Positions 32,898 through 42,579 of a stretch of 48,660 bases of DNA are shown here, piece by piece (the first letter of the stretch is position 1; each line of letters starts with the position of its first letter). This DNA is from an uncultured Planctomycetaceae bacterium (GTDB taxonomy: Bacteria > Planctomycetota > Planctomycetia > Pirellulales > Pirellulaceae), in NCBI GenBank assembly GCA_903863885.1, contig CAIPEB010000039.1, positions 1 to 48,660 of the forward strand, given 5' to 3'. The notes under the pieces are model-generated. The model saw only the letters and a list, made by a program, of their open reading frames with translations. It was not told the DNA's origin and did not search any database. The translations under genes and the position numbers were made by a program.

Positions 32898-34814
32898 TCA
32901 ACTTCGCGGGCGTCGGAACCGCATGGTCAAGATGCGGATCTTGTTGGCGATTCGCATTGCGGGCTTGCGCCACGTGGTGCGCCGGATCGGAAGAGAAGCC
33001 AGGAACAGCACCGCAGGAACCGTTGCGGCCAATCGCAGCAGCAAATCGCTTAAGCCGCCATCGTCAGCGTGCGGTTGGCCTTTTGGCTGTCTGCCGGCAG
33101 CCGCTGGCGTTGCCGTCCCATTGGCCTGCGGTTGTGGCTGGCCGGTTGTGATGCGGTTCGAGGAGACGGTCTGGTCGGCGAGTTGCCCCGGTGCCGTGGC
33201 CAGTTCAAAGACCTGGTACAGCCCGACCCCTGCGTCCATTTGCACGCCGCTCTTGCCGGCTGACGCCAGCGTCAGGACTGCGGCGGACTGCACTGTTGGC
33301 GAAACTCCGGCTTCAGCAAAGAAAACGCCCGATGTGGAATCCGTCGGAGAATCCAGGGCAATCATGCCGCCTTGATCGACGGCAGCCGCATGCGTCGCAT
33401 TCGCCTCATCGCAGCCGGTTTCTCGAGAATGCTCAGTATCGTCTGACGAGTTGACATCTCCTCGCGACTCGTTCGACTCGCCTCGCTGCTCGGAGTATTC
33501 GTTTTTGGTTTGCTGTGACGTCCGCCTTCCAGTGGCCTCGCGACTGGGAGTCAACGCCGGATCGTGCAGGATGGAGTACGTTTCTTGCGCCGCTCCGATA
33601 TCAATCACTCCTCCTTCGATGTCGCCGGCAATACTCGCCATTTGCAGTGACGAGGAAGATCGCAGGCCGGTTTCCAGGTCGTACCACTCCGTCAGCGGCT
33701 GCTCGCCACGAGATTCAGATAACCTCGGTTCGATCCGCTCGAGCCCCGAAGAAGCAACCAGAGTTCCCTCTGGTACCGCGTAGACGGTGCCCGATCCGAT
33801 CCAGTTCGAAATCGGCAAGGTCCGGTCGACGGAAAGTCGGAGCAACCCTCCCTCTTCATTGGAACTGGCAGCCGTCGCAGCAGAGGGAATCTCAAGCAGT
33901 GAATTGAAGATCAGCTGCCTGCCCGAACCCCGTGGAAACTGACCGTTGGCTCGCGACCCGATTGTGTCGAAGCTGTCGGCGGCAAATGAATTGCGAAGCG
34001 GCACATTCTCGCTTGGCGTTGACGCACGCGCCCGCGAAGCGGCAAGCGTGCCCAGACGAGGCAGGCTGGTTTCTGCCGCCTGAGAATTCAGCGACACCAG
34101 GCCGCCTTGAGGCTCCGCAAACGTGCTGATTGTCAGAAGGCTGAATAGCAGGTTGCTCGGCGGAATCACGATTTCGACGTGGAGCACACCTGACATGACC
34201 GTGTCGTAATCAGAGAAAGGCTGATCGAGCGATTGCAGCGACGACCATGCGGAAGTTGAAGACGACGAAGACCGCCACGAGGAGGTCGATGCCGCGAAGT
34301 AAGTGCGCTGATAATCGCGATCGGGCATTGTGTCCCAGAATGCGTCCGCCACGGGGCCGCGGTCGTACCGAGGCAGGTTATCGTGCAGACCGCTGCCGCG
34401 CTGTCCGAGACTGTTGTAGCCAAAACTGTCACGGCTGAACGCCGGATCGGGACCGCCCGAATCAAATAATGCTTCGGCCGCAGAGCGAAATCCGACGTCG
34501 TCGAAAGCAGAGTCCAAAGGTGCCGGCCCCGGTGCGGCAAGCGGCGTCTGTTCCAGCCGTTGCGATTGGTGGCCCAAGCCGACGGATGCCCGCATTCCGA
34601 CTTCTGCGACTATCGCGCCGGGTTGCGGCGAATCGAAGTGTCGCGCCGTCAGGTCAGCCGCGTATCCGCGTTCCGGTACAAAGTTGGCTGGCATCACCAT
34701 GGCGGAGAGCACGGTGCGCGATTCGAGGCATTCCACCGTCAGGCGGAAACCGCGGACCTGCCGCCGTCTTCGAGATCGGGCACCGGTATGTCGATTCCGT
34801 TTCGGCATCGTCAT
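32898..34814 (-). CDS. Exported, C-terminally anchored protein downstream of a sigma-kinase pair
   Basis: A 638-residue protein of unknown function. A highly basic N-terminus (RSRRRRQVRGFRL) leads into the planctomycete extracellular signature VECLESRTVLSA (about 27-38). The long middle is low in Cys, rich in Ser, Asn, Gln and Asp, and shows no recognised domain. The C-terminus has one hydrophobic helix (LAATVPAVLFLASLPI, about 592-607) and a strongly basic tail (RRTTWRKP to RFRRPRS), so the protein probably spans the inner membrane once, with the bulk outside. It starts 16 bases after the kinase stop codon, so the gene is very likely co-transcribed with the kinase and sigma genes. It could be a substrate, sensor or output of that signalling unit; this is inference. 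Confidence 0.85.
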   Translation of the reverse strand: MTMPKRNRHTGARSRRRRQVRGFRLTVECLESRTVLSAMVMPANFVPERGYAADLTARHFDSPQPGAIVAEVGMRASVGLGHQSQRLEQTPLAAPGPAPLDSAFDDVGFRSAAEALFDSGGPDPAFSRDSFGYNSLGQRGSGLHDNLPRYDRGPVADAFWDTMPDRDYQRTYFAASTSSWRSSSSSTSAWSSLQSLDQPFSDYDTVMSGVLHVEIVIPPSNLLFSLLTISTFAEPQGGLVSLNSQAAETSLPRLGTLAASRARASTPSENVPLRNSFAADSFDTIGSRANGQFPRGSGRQLIFNSLLEIPSAATAASSNEEGGLLRLSVDRTLPISNWIGSGTVYAVPEGTLVASSGLERIEPRLSESRGEQPLTEWYDLETGLRSSSSLQMASIAGDIEGGVIDIGAAQETYSILHDPALTPSREATGRRTSQQTKNEYSEQRGESNESRGDVNSSDDTEHSRETGCDEANATHAAAVDQGGMIALDSPTDSTSGVFFAEAGVSPTVQSAAVLTLASAGKSGVQMDAGVGLYQVFELATAPGQLADQTVSSNRITTGQPQPQANGTATPAAAGRQPKGQPHADDGGLSDLLLRLAATVPAVLFLASLPIRRTTWRKPAMRIANKIRILTMRFRRPRS

Positions 34815-34830
34815 CGCTCGAAGTCGAGAG

Positions 34831-37752
34831 CTATCTTCCTGCGAGTTTCAGGAATCTCGCGTCTTCGCGAATACCCGCAAGAGATTCCTTTGAGGATAAA
34901 CCAGATGAGAATTTCAGACCAGCGTCCACTGCCTGTTGCAGCGTGCTGATTGCTAGCGTGGCGCATTCTTCAGCTGTCATTCCTGTTCCGCGGGACTTGG
35001 TCAGCAGGTGGCTGGCCTGGGCCAGTTCCTCCGCGACAGTGAAGAGTCGTTCGGGATCCCGGGGCCACAGTTGCTTTCTCGCCAGTGCAATTCGAGCCGC
35101 TTCTTCGGGTTTGCCGAGCTGGCGCAGCAGTCGGCCGTAATTGTAGTAATGTTTGCTGAGAAAGACCCGGTAGTCGGCGACGTTCGGAGCCCGGTTGAAC
35201 GCGGCCAGCTGGTGCGAAAGGGCGGTCTTGTACGCTTCGGCGGCGGCTTCCTGCTGCCCGCTTCCCTCCAGCACAATGCCCAGGTTGTTGTAAATGCCTC
35301 CCAGACTGCTCTGCAGGCTCGTGTCGTTCGGACACTGCGCCGCCAGTGGTTCCTGAATGGCCAGTGCCTGCCGGAAAGACTGCTGTGCTTCATCGGCGTG
35401 GCTCAATCCGCTGTGGACCAGCCCGAGATTGTTCCAGCTGACGGCCAGGTCGCGACGGTATAACTTGTGCGACGGAGCTGCAGCAACGAGCCGGCGCTGG
35501 ATTTCGATGGCTCGACCATACGAATTGACGGCGTCCGACGTCCGCTGGGCCCGCGACTGGGCCGCGCCGAGGTTATTGCAGGTCAGCGCGAGATCCCGTT
35601 CGTATTCGGCCATGCCAGGACTTGCGGCCACGGCTTTCTCCTGGCACGCTTGGGCCTTTTCATACCATTTCACGGCCTGCAGCGGGTCTGTCGCCGCACG
35701 CAGGGCTCCGAGATTGTTGTAGGACGCCGCCAGATTACGGTACTGACTGGCATCGTCCGGCATCGCGGAGCTCAAGTCCAGCTGGCGGCGGATGGCTTCG
35801 CGGAATGACGCTTCGGCCAGATCGTTCCTGCCGGTCTGGCTCTGAAGCAATCCCAGGTTATTCAGCGAAAGGGCGAGATCGGCCTGATATTGGGCGGCTT
35901 CGGGAGACTCCGCCACGAGTCTCTTCTGCAGTTCGATGGCATCGTCAAATGCGCGGCTCGCCGTTTCAATTTCCCCGGTGCGACTGGACAGCAGTCCGAT
36001 ATGGTTGCGGCAGAGCGCCAGGTTGCGCCGATGTTCGGGGACCTCGGGGTGATTCGACGCGAGTTTTTCGAATATCCCGGCTGCGTCTTCGTGCGCCTTG
36101 ATCGCTTCCTCTGTCGAGCCGATTTCTGCCGTGATCCTACCGATCTTGTTGTAGGTCAATCCGAGGTCGTCCTGCAGCGTCTCATTGTCGCGGGCCTGCA
36201 GGAGGAGTCGGTGATAATAGTCGAGCGTATTCAGGAGCAGCTCTCGCCGCACTTGCTCGGCCCCCGGCACATCGGCCAGACGCTCGGCCATGCGAGTGCC
36301 GAACTGATACACTGCGTCGCGCGCTTCGTCGAAGTTCAGTTTGGCTCGTTCGGAATTATGCTGAGCTCGGACTTTTTCCCGGTTGATCAGCAGCGTGCCG
36401 ATCGCAAGTCCCAACAGGGCGAGGAGGCCGGCGACCGCGGTCACTGCGGCAATGCGGTGATGTCGCCTCACCCATTTGTAGATTCGATCGCCGACCGTGG
36501 GCGGCTTGGCGAGGGTCGGTTTTCCGTCCAGCACACGCTGCAGGTCATCGGCCAGATCCTGCGCCGTCGCGTACCGTTCGTCTCGGCGCTTGGCCATAGC
36601 CTTGAGAATCACGGTTTCGAGATCCGCGGGAAGCTCCGGCCGAATCTGCCTCAAACGTCGCGGTTCGTCCTGATCGATCTGTCGCAGCAGTGCCGGACCA
36701 TCGTCTCCGGGAAATGCGGGCCGGAGTGTGAGGAGTTCGTAGAGCGTCGCGCCGAGAGAGTACACGTCCGTGCGATGGTCGATCAGCGCCGACTTGCCGA
36801 TCGCCTGTTCCGGGCTCATGTAACGCATCGTGCCGACGACGTCGCCGGTCCGCGTGAGCGTCGCCTCGGACTGGCAGCGGGCCAAGCCGAAATCAGCGAC
36901 CCACACGCGTCCGTCGCTGTCGAGCAGAAGATTCGAAGGCTTGATGTCGCGGTGCACGATGCCGTACTCGTGGGCATAATGCAGCGCCCCGGCCGCTTGC
37001 ACTCCGAGTCTTACGACAGATTGGAAATACGGCTCATCACACTTCCGAGTCAGGAAAGACTTGCCGTCGGACCAGCGCGTAGGTTGTGCCGCGATGCGTT
37101 CCGTATCGTTGTCGCTCGAGGCGGTCCCTGTTCGCGAACCCGCCTTGCTCAACCCGCCGCGAGACTTGTCTCGCAATTGAGCAATCGCGCGGTCAAGGGA
37201 CTGGCCGTCGATGAACTGCATCGCGTAGTAATGGACGCCTCGTTCGACGCCGACAGCATGAACCGGAACGATGTTGGGATGGTGCAGTTGTGCCGCGGCC
37301 TGGGCTTCATTTCTGAACCTGGCGATCTGTCGCGAATCCAGGATCGAAGCAAACGGAAGCACTTTCAGCGCCACGCGGCGGCCGAGGGACGTTTGCCGAG
37401 CCTCGTACACGATGCCCATCCCGCCGCGGCCGATCTCCCGAACGAGCACAAAATCGCCGAGCCGCTGTTCGTGCTCATCGAGCGCCGGCAAGTTCGGCTG
37501 CGCGTCCTGCGGCGATTTTCCAAACACGCCGGCCACGTCATGCAGCGCGTCGAGGCTGCTGAGATACAACCGCAGCGGCGCGGCGAGGTCGGGATGGTCC
37601 GCGAGCAGCGTTTCCGGATGCGGCGGCAGGCCCCGTTCCAGAGCGGACAGATACCGATCCAGGATCTCAGACAGCCGGTGCTGCTGATCCGGAGTCAGAC
37701 CGTCGAGGGCCGACGATTCGGTGCTGATGTCGATCCGATCGTCCGATTCCAT
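34831..37752 (-). CDS. Transmembrane Ser/Thr protein kinase with C-terminal TPR repeats
   Basis: A 973-residue PknB-type kinase. The N-terminal about 85 residues are the acidic, helical segment common in planctomycete kinases. The kinase domain (about 95-380) has GRGGMGIVYEA (about 104-114), the Lys of VALKVLP, HRDIKPSNLLL (about 266-276), DFGLA (about 288-292), MSPEQ and DVYSLGATLYELLT; all catalytic residues are present. A 45-residue polar insert precedes the HRD helix, as often seen in this class. One membrane helix (AAVTAVAGLLALLGLAIGTLLI, about 432-455) separates it from a long extracytoplasmic TPR array (about 500-930; repeats with YNNLG/WNNLG pairs). The ATG follows the sigma-factor stop by one base (TGACATG), so the two proteins are probably made together. 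Confidence 0.95.
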   Translation of the reverse strand: MESDDRIDISTESSALDGLTPDQQHRLSEILDRYLSALERGLPPHPETLLADHPDLAAPLRLYLSSLDALHDVAGVFGKSPQDAQPNLPALDEHEQRLGDFVLVREIGRGGMGIVYEARQTSLGRRVALKVLPFASILDSRQIARFRNEAQAAAQLHHPNIVPVHAVGVERGVHYYAMQFIDGQSLDRAIAQLRDKSRGGLSKAGSRTGTASSDNDTERIAAQPTRWSDGKSFLTRKCDEPYFQSVVRLGVQAAGALHYAHEYGIVHRDIKPSNLLLDSDGRVWVADFGLARCQSEATLTRTGDVVGTMRYMSPEQAIGKSALIDHRTDVYSLGATLYELLTLRPAFPGDDGPALLRQIDQDEPRRLRQIRPELPADLETVILKAMAKRRDERYATAQDLADDLQRVLDGKPTLAKPPTVGDRIYKWVRRHHRIAAVTAVAGLLALLGLAIGTLLINREKVRAQHNSERAKLNFDEARDAVYQFGTRMAERLADVPGAEQVRRELLLNTLDYYHRLLLQARDNETLQDDLGLTYNKIGRITAEIGSTEEAIKAHEDAAGIFEKLASNHPEVPEHRRNLALCRNHIGLLSSRTGEIETASRAFDDAIELQKRLVAESPEAAQYQADLALSLNNLGLLQSQTGRNDLAEASFREAIRRQLDLSSAMPDDASQYRNLAASYNNLGALRAATDPLQAVKWYEKAQACQEKAVAASPGMAEYERDLALTCNNLGAAQSRAQRTSDAVNSYGRAIEIQRRLVAAAPSHKLYRRDLAVSWNNLGLVHSGLSHADEAQQSFRQALAIQEPLAAQCPNDTSLQSSLGGIYNNLGIVLEGSGQQEAAAEAYKTALSHQLAAFNRAPNVADYRVFLSKHYYNYGRLLRQLGKPEEAARIALARKQLWPRDPERLFTVAEELAQASHLLTKSRGTGMTAEECATLAISTLQQAVDAGLKFSSGLSSKESLAGIREDARFLKLAGR

Positions 37753-37753
37753 G

Positions 37754-38371
37754 TCAGTCAATTGGATGGCAAACGTCCTTGAATTTCTCGATCGCCCGCA
37801 ACCACAGCATGCGGGTAGCGCCCGGATTGCGTCCAAGCCGCTCCGCGATTTCCTCGAACGATAGTCCCTGCAGGTTCCGCAACACGATCACGTCCCGATA
37901 CTGGGGGCTGAGCCGCGCCAGTTGGTCCGCGATGGCCACGGCCCGCTCGCGCTGGCCCACCAGACCACTGGGCGACGGGCCCGGGTCGGCGAGCAGATGT
38001 CCGATTTTCGCCGCCGAACGATCGAAGGCCTCGGTGGCCTGATCGAGCGAAATCTCGCAGCGCACGTCACGCATCTTGGCCTTCACGTGCGTCTCGACCG
38101 CGTGGTGCCAGCAATTGATGAGGATCTGACGCAACCAGGCGAGAAACTCCCGCTCGGTTCGCCCGCGGAACTTGCCGAAGTCGCGATACGCGGCCAGCAT
38201 CGTCTCCTGGACGATATCGGATGGACTGACCCGCGCCCGCAGTTTGCGGTCCAGCTGCGTGGCTGCCAGGATAGTCAGGTAGTTCCGGTACACCTTCAGC
38301 AATTCGCCAACGGCGTCATCCTGCCCCTGCTGGGCTGCATCCAGAAGATGCTCCACAATGGTCTCATCCAT
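37754..38371 (-). CDS. ECF-type sigma-70 family factor
   Basis: A 205-residue sigma factor of the planctomycete type that would direct RNA polymerase to a dedicated set of promoters. Region 2 (about 20-95) contains VSPSDIVQETMLAAYRDFGKFRG and WLRQILINCWHH. Region 4 (about 140-200) contains LARLSPQYRDVIVLRNLQGLSFEEIAERLGR, a helix-turn-helix for the -35 element. There is no regulatory N-terminal region 1. A start at 38371 (MDETIVEHLL) matches the usual family start; an ATG at 38398 would add nine residues and is possible. Its stop is one base from the kinase start. No anti-sigma gene is seen, so control may run through the adjacent kinase, as proposed for sigma-kinase pairs elsewhere. Confidence 0.93.
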   Translation of the reverse strand: MDETIVEHLLDAAQQGQDDAVGELLKVYRNYLTILAATQLDRKLRARVSPSDIVQETMLAAYRDFGKFRGRTEREFLAWLRQILINCWHHAVETHVKAKMRDVRCEISLDQATEAFDRSAAKIGHLLADPGPSPSGLVGQRERAVAIADQLARLSPQYRDVIVLRNLQGLSFEEIAERLGRNPGATRMLWLRAIEKFKDVCHPID

Positions 38372-38629
38372 GCGACGTTCCGGTGACTGGCAACTCATTG
38401 ATAGTCAACTCGTCGATCACCGAATCGCCTGGCGACGGTGATCGATTCAATTCTAATACGATCTGTCGGTTTCTGACCAACCCACCTTCGCATCTCGCAG
38501 GGAAACGGTCCGCTGTTCCCCTGAATCCTGATAATAACCGAGTCCGGGTATTTCGCGAGTGAAACGTCGCCGGGCTTTTGTCCTCTGTGCGGTCCATGCC
38601 GGAGTTGCCGGGTCGTCCTGAAATCGGTT

Positions 38630-41600
38630 CTAAAGCCACCATGGATCCGTCGAGTCGGCGAAGGCCCGGTCAACCCCCGCCTGGTGTGAATTCACGGCCG
38701 ACTCGCCCTCGGCGCCGGACTGCAGGATCTCCACGGATGTACCCAGGAAGCGAATCAGGGAGGCCGCTACGGCATCATCGCTGCCGTATACGCCCACGTC
38801 GTGCGCGGGGGACTGATCCGCGGGATCGGCGACAAAGCTGGCCGTTCCGGCACTCACGGCTCGCAGCGGGATGCTCATCAGCAGCGTTTCGCTGCCGCCG
38901 GAACCTGTCAACGACGCGGAAAATCCGCCGGCTTCATCGATCAGGCCAGCGGTCGAAATGTCGCCGCTGTTGCCGTTGGAGAATGCCGTGCCGTACGTGA
39001 TGCTGCCATCGACGGCGACGAGCGAGGAGTCAAACGAGACGTCGAGGTAGGCGGAGAAGATACCCTCGGCCGAATCACGCAGGTCTTCGACATAGACATT
39101 CAGCACGAAGGACGATCCCGCTTCGAGTGAACTGACCGGAGAACCGTCGGCGGTCGTCGCTTCGAGACGCATCTGTACGTCGAACACCTGGGTGACGTCA
39201 ATGGACACCGTCGCCTGGCTGACTGCACCGGCGGCGTCAACTGCCTGGTAAACGAATTCGTCAGAGCCCTGATAGTCGGCGTCCGGTGTGTAGTTGAAAG
39301 CTCCGTTGCTATCCAGCGTCACCGTGCCATGAGCCGCCTGCGTGACGATTTCAGCCGTCAGTGCATCTCCGTCCAGATCGCTGTCATTGGCAATCAAGCC
39401 GCTCGATACGACGACCTCCAGCGTGTGGTTCTTAAAAACGCTGTACGCGTCCGCATTCGCGGTCGGCGCATCGTTGAATGCGAAGACCTCGAGGCTGACG
39501 GTCATTGCATCGGATTCCGCGCTTCCGTCTGTGGCAACGTACGTGAAGGTATCGGTGCCGGAAAAATTCGCGTTCGGCACGTAGGTTAAGGAACCATCCT
39601 GATTGAAAGTCAGCGTTCCATTGGCTGGCGCATCGACGACTTCCGCCGTCAGGACATCTCCGTCCGCGTCCATGTCGTTGGAGAGCACGCCGGCTGCCGC
39701 ATTCAACTCCAGCGTGCCATCTTCATTCAGGCTGTACGAATCGTCCTCAGATACGGGGGGCTGGTTGCTGGACGTGACGCTGATCGTCACCGTCGCGTAA
39801 CTCGTCGCACCAGATGAATTCCGGGCCGAATATGCAAACGAATCGGTTCCGAAAAAGTCCGCGGCAGGCGTGTAGCTGAACGCACCGTTTGCGTTGAAAA
39901 CGACGGTGCCGCTCTCCGGCAGGCTCGTCAGTACCGTAGTCAGGCTGCCGCCGCTTGTTTCGCTGTCGTTGGCGAGCACCCCGTTCGCCTCGGCGACAGT
40001 CAGCACACTTCCTTCCGCCACGGCGTAGGTGTCGTCGTAGGCCATTACCGCCGCGACTCTGTTTGCGTCCCCGTTCTGCGTGTCGGCTTCGCGAATCGAC
40101 ATGGCCAGCGTGACATTGCCCGATTGTTCCTCGGCCAGTGCAACGGTTTCGCGAAGCAGACCGGTGTTTTGCAGGGTCGAGGACAGGAACCAGCGGAAGC
40201 TCACGGCAGAAGCGCGGAGTCCGCGTTCTCCGAAGTTGTTTCCAGTGATCTGCTGCGAGTCCTCGAGCACCAGATTTTCGATTTGGTCGTCGGAGACCGT
40301 CGCTGCGGAAGAACCGGACGAGTCGGTGCCGTCCAGGAATGCCTGCGGTTGCGTCTCGGTCAGCGAGTAAGTGCCCGCGGCGAGTTCCGTGAACTCATAG
40401 TATCCCGAACTGTCGCTCAACGTGGCGCGAGAGACGGAGACGCCTGCCGACGTGGTGCCCTCCAATTTAATCTCGATTCCAGGCAAGCCGATCTCGGTCG
40501 TGTCCATCTGGCCGTCGTTGTCGGCGTCGTGATAGACGTACCCGGTCAACCCGACGACCGTCGTCGCCGAAGCGGAAGCTTCGGTCGCCACCATGAGGGC
40601 GGCCTCGCCGAAATCGAGCGAGTCCACTCCCCTGCCGATCTCGACGGTCGCCGTGTATTCGCCGGACGGAATCGGCGAGGTTGCGTAGCCGCTGCCCGAG
40701 AGCAGCGAACGAACATGGTACGTGCCCGGTTCGACCTGAAACAGAAAGTGTCCGTCGTAATCGGTAACCGTCGATGTTTCGCCCGAATCAAACTCGCCAT
40801 TGCTGTTGCTGTCGAGGTAGACCGTTACGCCGGACAGTCCTGTTTCGGCCGAGTCCCAAACACCGTCGGAGTTGCCGTCCTGAAACACGGAGCCAGTCAG
40901 AGTTCCGGTTCCCGCAACCGACTCGACGACCGCCAGTTCATTGGAGTCGCTCATCGGCAATTCGCCGTATGGCGACTCGTTGTCGGTGTTGATGGGCAGC
41001 GCGGCGATCTTGTCGACGGTGGTCATATCCAGCACGTGCCCGAAGACCGTGAACGCGTTGTTGTCTTCCGAATCGAGGAACGAGTTGTCGTCGCTCAGAT
41101 TCACGAAGAACTGACTCGTCGCGCTGTCCGGGCTGCTGCTGAGCTTGGCCATGGCGATCGTGCCGCGAGTGTTCGAAATGCCCGGCTCGTTGGTGATCGC
41201 GGCGTCGGTAGGAACGGCTGTGAATTGCGACGTGTCCGTGAACTGGGGCGACGTCGTGGTGAAGCCACCACCCTGGATCACAAAGTCTGAGACCGATCGG
41301 TGGAATATCGACTGATCGTAATCGCCGTCGTTGACGTAGTTCAAAAAGTTGTCGACAGTTCCCGGTGCGTCGGTGCCGTACAACTCAACGACAATCGGGC
41401 CGAGAGTGGTGTTCAGCGAAACGACGGGATCCGAACCGTAAACGAGCACAATCTCGTCGCCCGCTTCGAGCACGTGCGATGCGAACTCGGTGGAAACCCG
41501 GCCGTTTACGAACATCTTCACCGAGTCGGTCGAATTGCCCGCGTAACCGAGCAGTTCCGAAGACGACAGGTTGGCGTTCGAGTTGTTTCCGGCCGTGCCG

Positions 41601-41992
41601 GCATCCGTACGCCAGATGTCAAAAAAGTCGCCGAGCGTTACGCTCGTTGAAGCGTCGAAGAAAAGGTCACCGGTCGCGTCGGTCGTGTAAACGCTCGCCG
41701 TACTGCCGTCCGCGTAGACACCTACGTCCGCCGGAATACTGACGTTCTGCGAGTTGATGCAGACGGAAAGTCGAAACGACGAAGTCGATTCGGCGGATGT
41801 CGCCGTCAGCAGCACCGTATCGTCTGTGGTACTTGCATCCTCGGCCTCTCCAGTCCAGGCCGCAACACCGGTCAACGCCAGACGCGAGTGGAGTGACTCC
41901 AGGAACGGCCGCCGCCACATTCGGCGTTGTCGACGTTTTTCGTTCCGGCACATGCGCCGCCGACGATTGGCGGCGAGAAAACCCCTGAACAT
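38630..41992 (-). CDS. Giant surface protein with cyclophilin, SdrD-B, cadherin-like repeats and a cohesin-like domain
   Basis: A 1120-residue exported protein. The very basic N-terminus leads to FLESLHSRLALTG, a variant of the planctomycete extracellular signature. After a beta domain (about 55-190), residues about 195-345 form a cyclophilin-type peptidyl-prolyl isomerase with intact motifs (FHRSVSDFVIQGGG, SATSQFFVNLSDD, NAFTVFGHV). Two SdrD-B modules follow (about 365-450 and 480-595; TGSVFQDGNSDGVWD, TGYVYHDADNDGQMD). Next come three tandem cadherin-like/VCBS-type repeats (about 650-955; YDDTYAV, EDDSYSLNEDG, NADAYSV each with a TDxFxY end). A cohesin-like beta domain (about 960-1090) precedes a short acidic tail. 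The ATG at 41992 is preferred over a TTG at 42022. It may act as an adhesin or a surface folding helper. Confidence 0.9.
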   Translation of the reverse strand: MFRGFLAANRRRRMCRNEKRRQRRMWRRPFLESLHSRLALTGVAAWTGEAEDASTTDDTVLLTATSAESTSSFRLSVCINSQNVSIPADVGVYADGSTASVYTTDATGDLFFDASTSVTLGDFFDIWRTDAGTAGNNSNANLSSSELLGYAGNSTDSVKMFVNGRVSTEFASHVLEAGDEIVLVYGSDPVVSLNTTLGPIVVELYGTDAPGTVDNFLNYVNDGDYDQSIFHRSVSDFVIQGGGFTTTSPQFTDTSQFTAVPTDAAITNEPGISNTRGTIAMAKLSSSPDSATSQFFVNLSDDNSFLDSEDNNAFTVFGHVLDMTTVDKIAALPINTDNESPYGELPMSDSNELAVVESVAGTGTLTGSVFQDGNSDGVWDSAETGLSGVTVYLDSNSNGEFDSGETSTVTDYDGHFLFQVEPGTYHVRSLLSGSGYATSPIPSGEYTATVEIGRGVDSLDFGEAALMVATEASASATTVVGLTGYVYHDADNDGQMDTTEIGLPGIEIKLEGTTSAGVSVSRATLSDSSGYYEFTELAAGTYSLTETQPQAFLDGTDSSGSSAATVSDDQIENLVLEDSQQITGNNFGERGLRASAVSFRWFLSSTLQNTGLLRETVALAEEQSGNVTLAMSIREADTQNGDANRVAAVMAYDDTYAVAEGSVLTVAEANGVLANDSETSGGSLTTVLTSLPESGTVVFNANGAFSYTPAADFFGTDSFAYSARNSSGATSYATVTISVTSSNQPPVSEDDSYSLNEDGTLELNAAAGVLSNDMDADGDVLTAEVVDAPANGTLTFNQDGSLTYVPNANFSGTDTFTYVATDGSAESDAMTVSLEVFAFNDAPTANADAYSVFKNHTLEVVVSSGLIANDSDLDGDALTAEIVTQAAHGTVTLDSNGAFNYTPDADYQGSDEFVYQAVDAAGAVSQATVSIDVTQVFDVQMRLEATTADGSPVSSLEAGSSFVLNVYVEDLRDSAEGIFSAYLDVSFDSSLVAVDGSITYGTAFSNGNSGDISTAGLIDEAGGFSASLTGSGGSETLLMSIPLRAVSAGTASFVADPADQSPAHDVGVYGSDDAVAASLIRFLGTSVEILQSGAEGESAVNSHQAGVDRAFADSTDPWWL

Positions 41993-42579
41993 TGAAGCAC
42001 CATCAATGGAAGGCAAAGTCAAAATAATTCACGGGAATTGGGCGGGGTGCTTGAGCAAACTCGCGCTGCTGAATAGCCCCGGGCCACCAGCGCGCGCGTT
42101 CTGTCAGGCGAGAGTCCGGTGGCGGCAAACTGACGGGAAACCGCAAAATCAAGGCTGCCTACATCGATAGGACGTTCTGCTTCGCACGGCGTCACGCGCG
42201 AACGGCAAAAATACGTGTCAGTAAATGCTGCGACCCGACCTGCCGGATAGTGCGAAAGACGGAAGGCCGCTCCGCAGGGAGTGTTCCGGCGGAAGTCGCA
42301 TGCGTCGCGGGACGAGACGATTGGATGTCACTTTGAACACAGATCGAGCGTCTCCGATGAACCGGATCCGGACAGAAGTTAGGTTTTTCGGGCTGTGTTC
42401 CTCCTCAGTTTCGACCCGGATTGCTGAAAATGGGCCGGTTTTTGCCACGTCTGCGTCCTGTTGCCCCAAAAACCTGCAGTTTCAGTTCGGAATTCAATGA
42501 TCTGGCTGAGCGAATGGCGCGCAATATGCTCTGATGGCGGTTGCCTGGATTCAGGGGGGCGTTAGAGGGAGAATCTGTC
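41993..42579. promoter_or_regulatory. Divergent intergenic region with an imperfect inverted repeat
   Basis: Nearly 590 bases lie between the giant surface protein gene (-) and a small secreted protein gene (+). An inverted repeat of 13 bases with one mismatch is present: AGGTTTTTCGGGC at 42381-42393 and GCCCCAAAAACCT at 42463-42475, with about 70 bases between the arms. No coding region is supported. Both promoters should lie here, but I cannot place them. Confidence 0.35.

Noticed and set aside
35890-37782. A 630-codon plus-strand frame opposite the kinase gene
   Set aside because: It is antisense to intact kinase motifs and has Arg/His-rich shadow composition.
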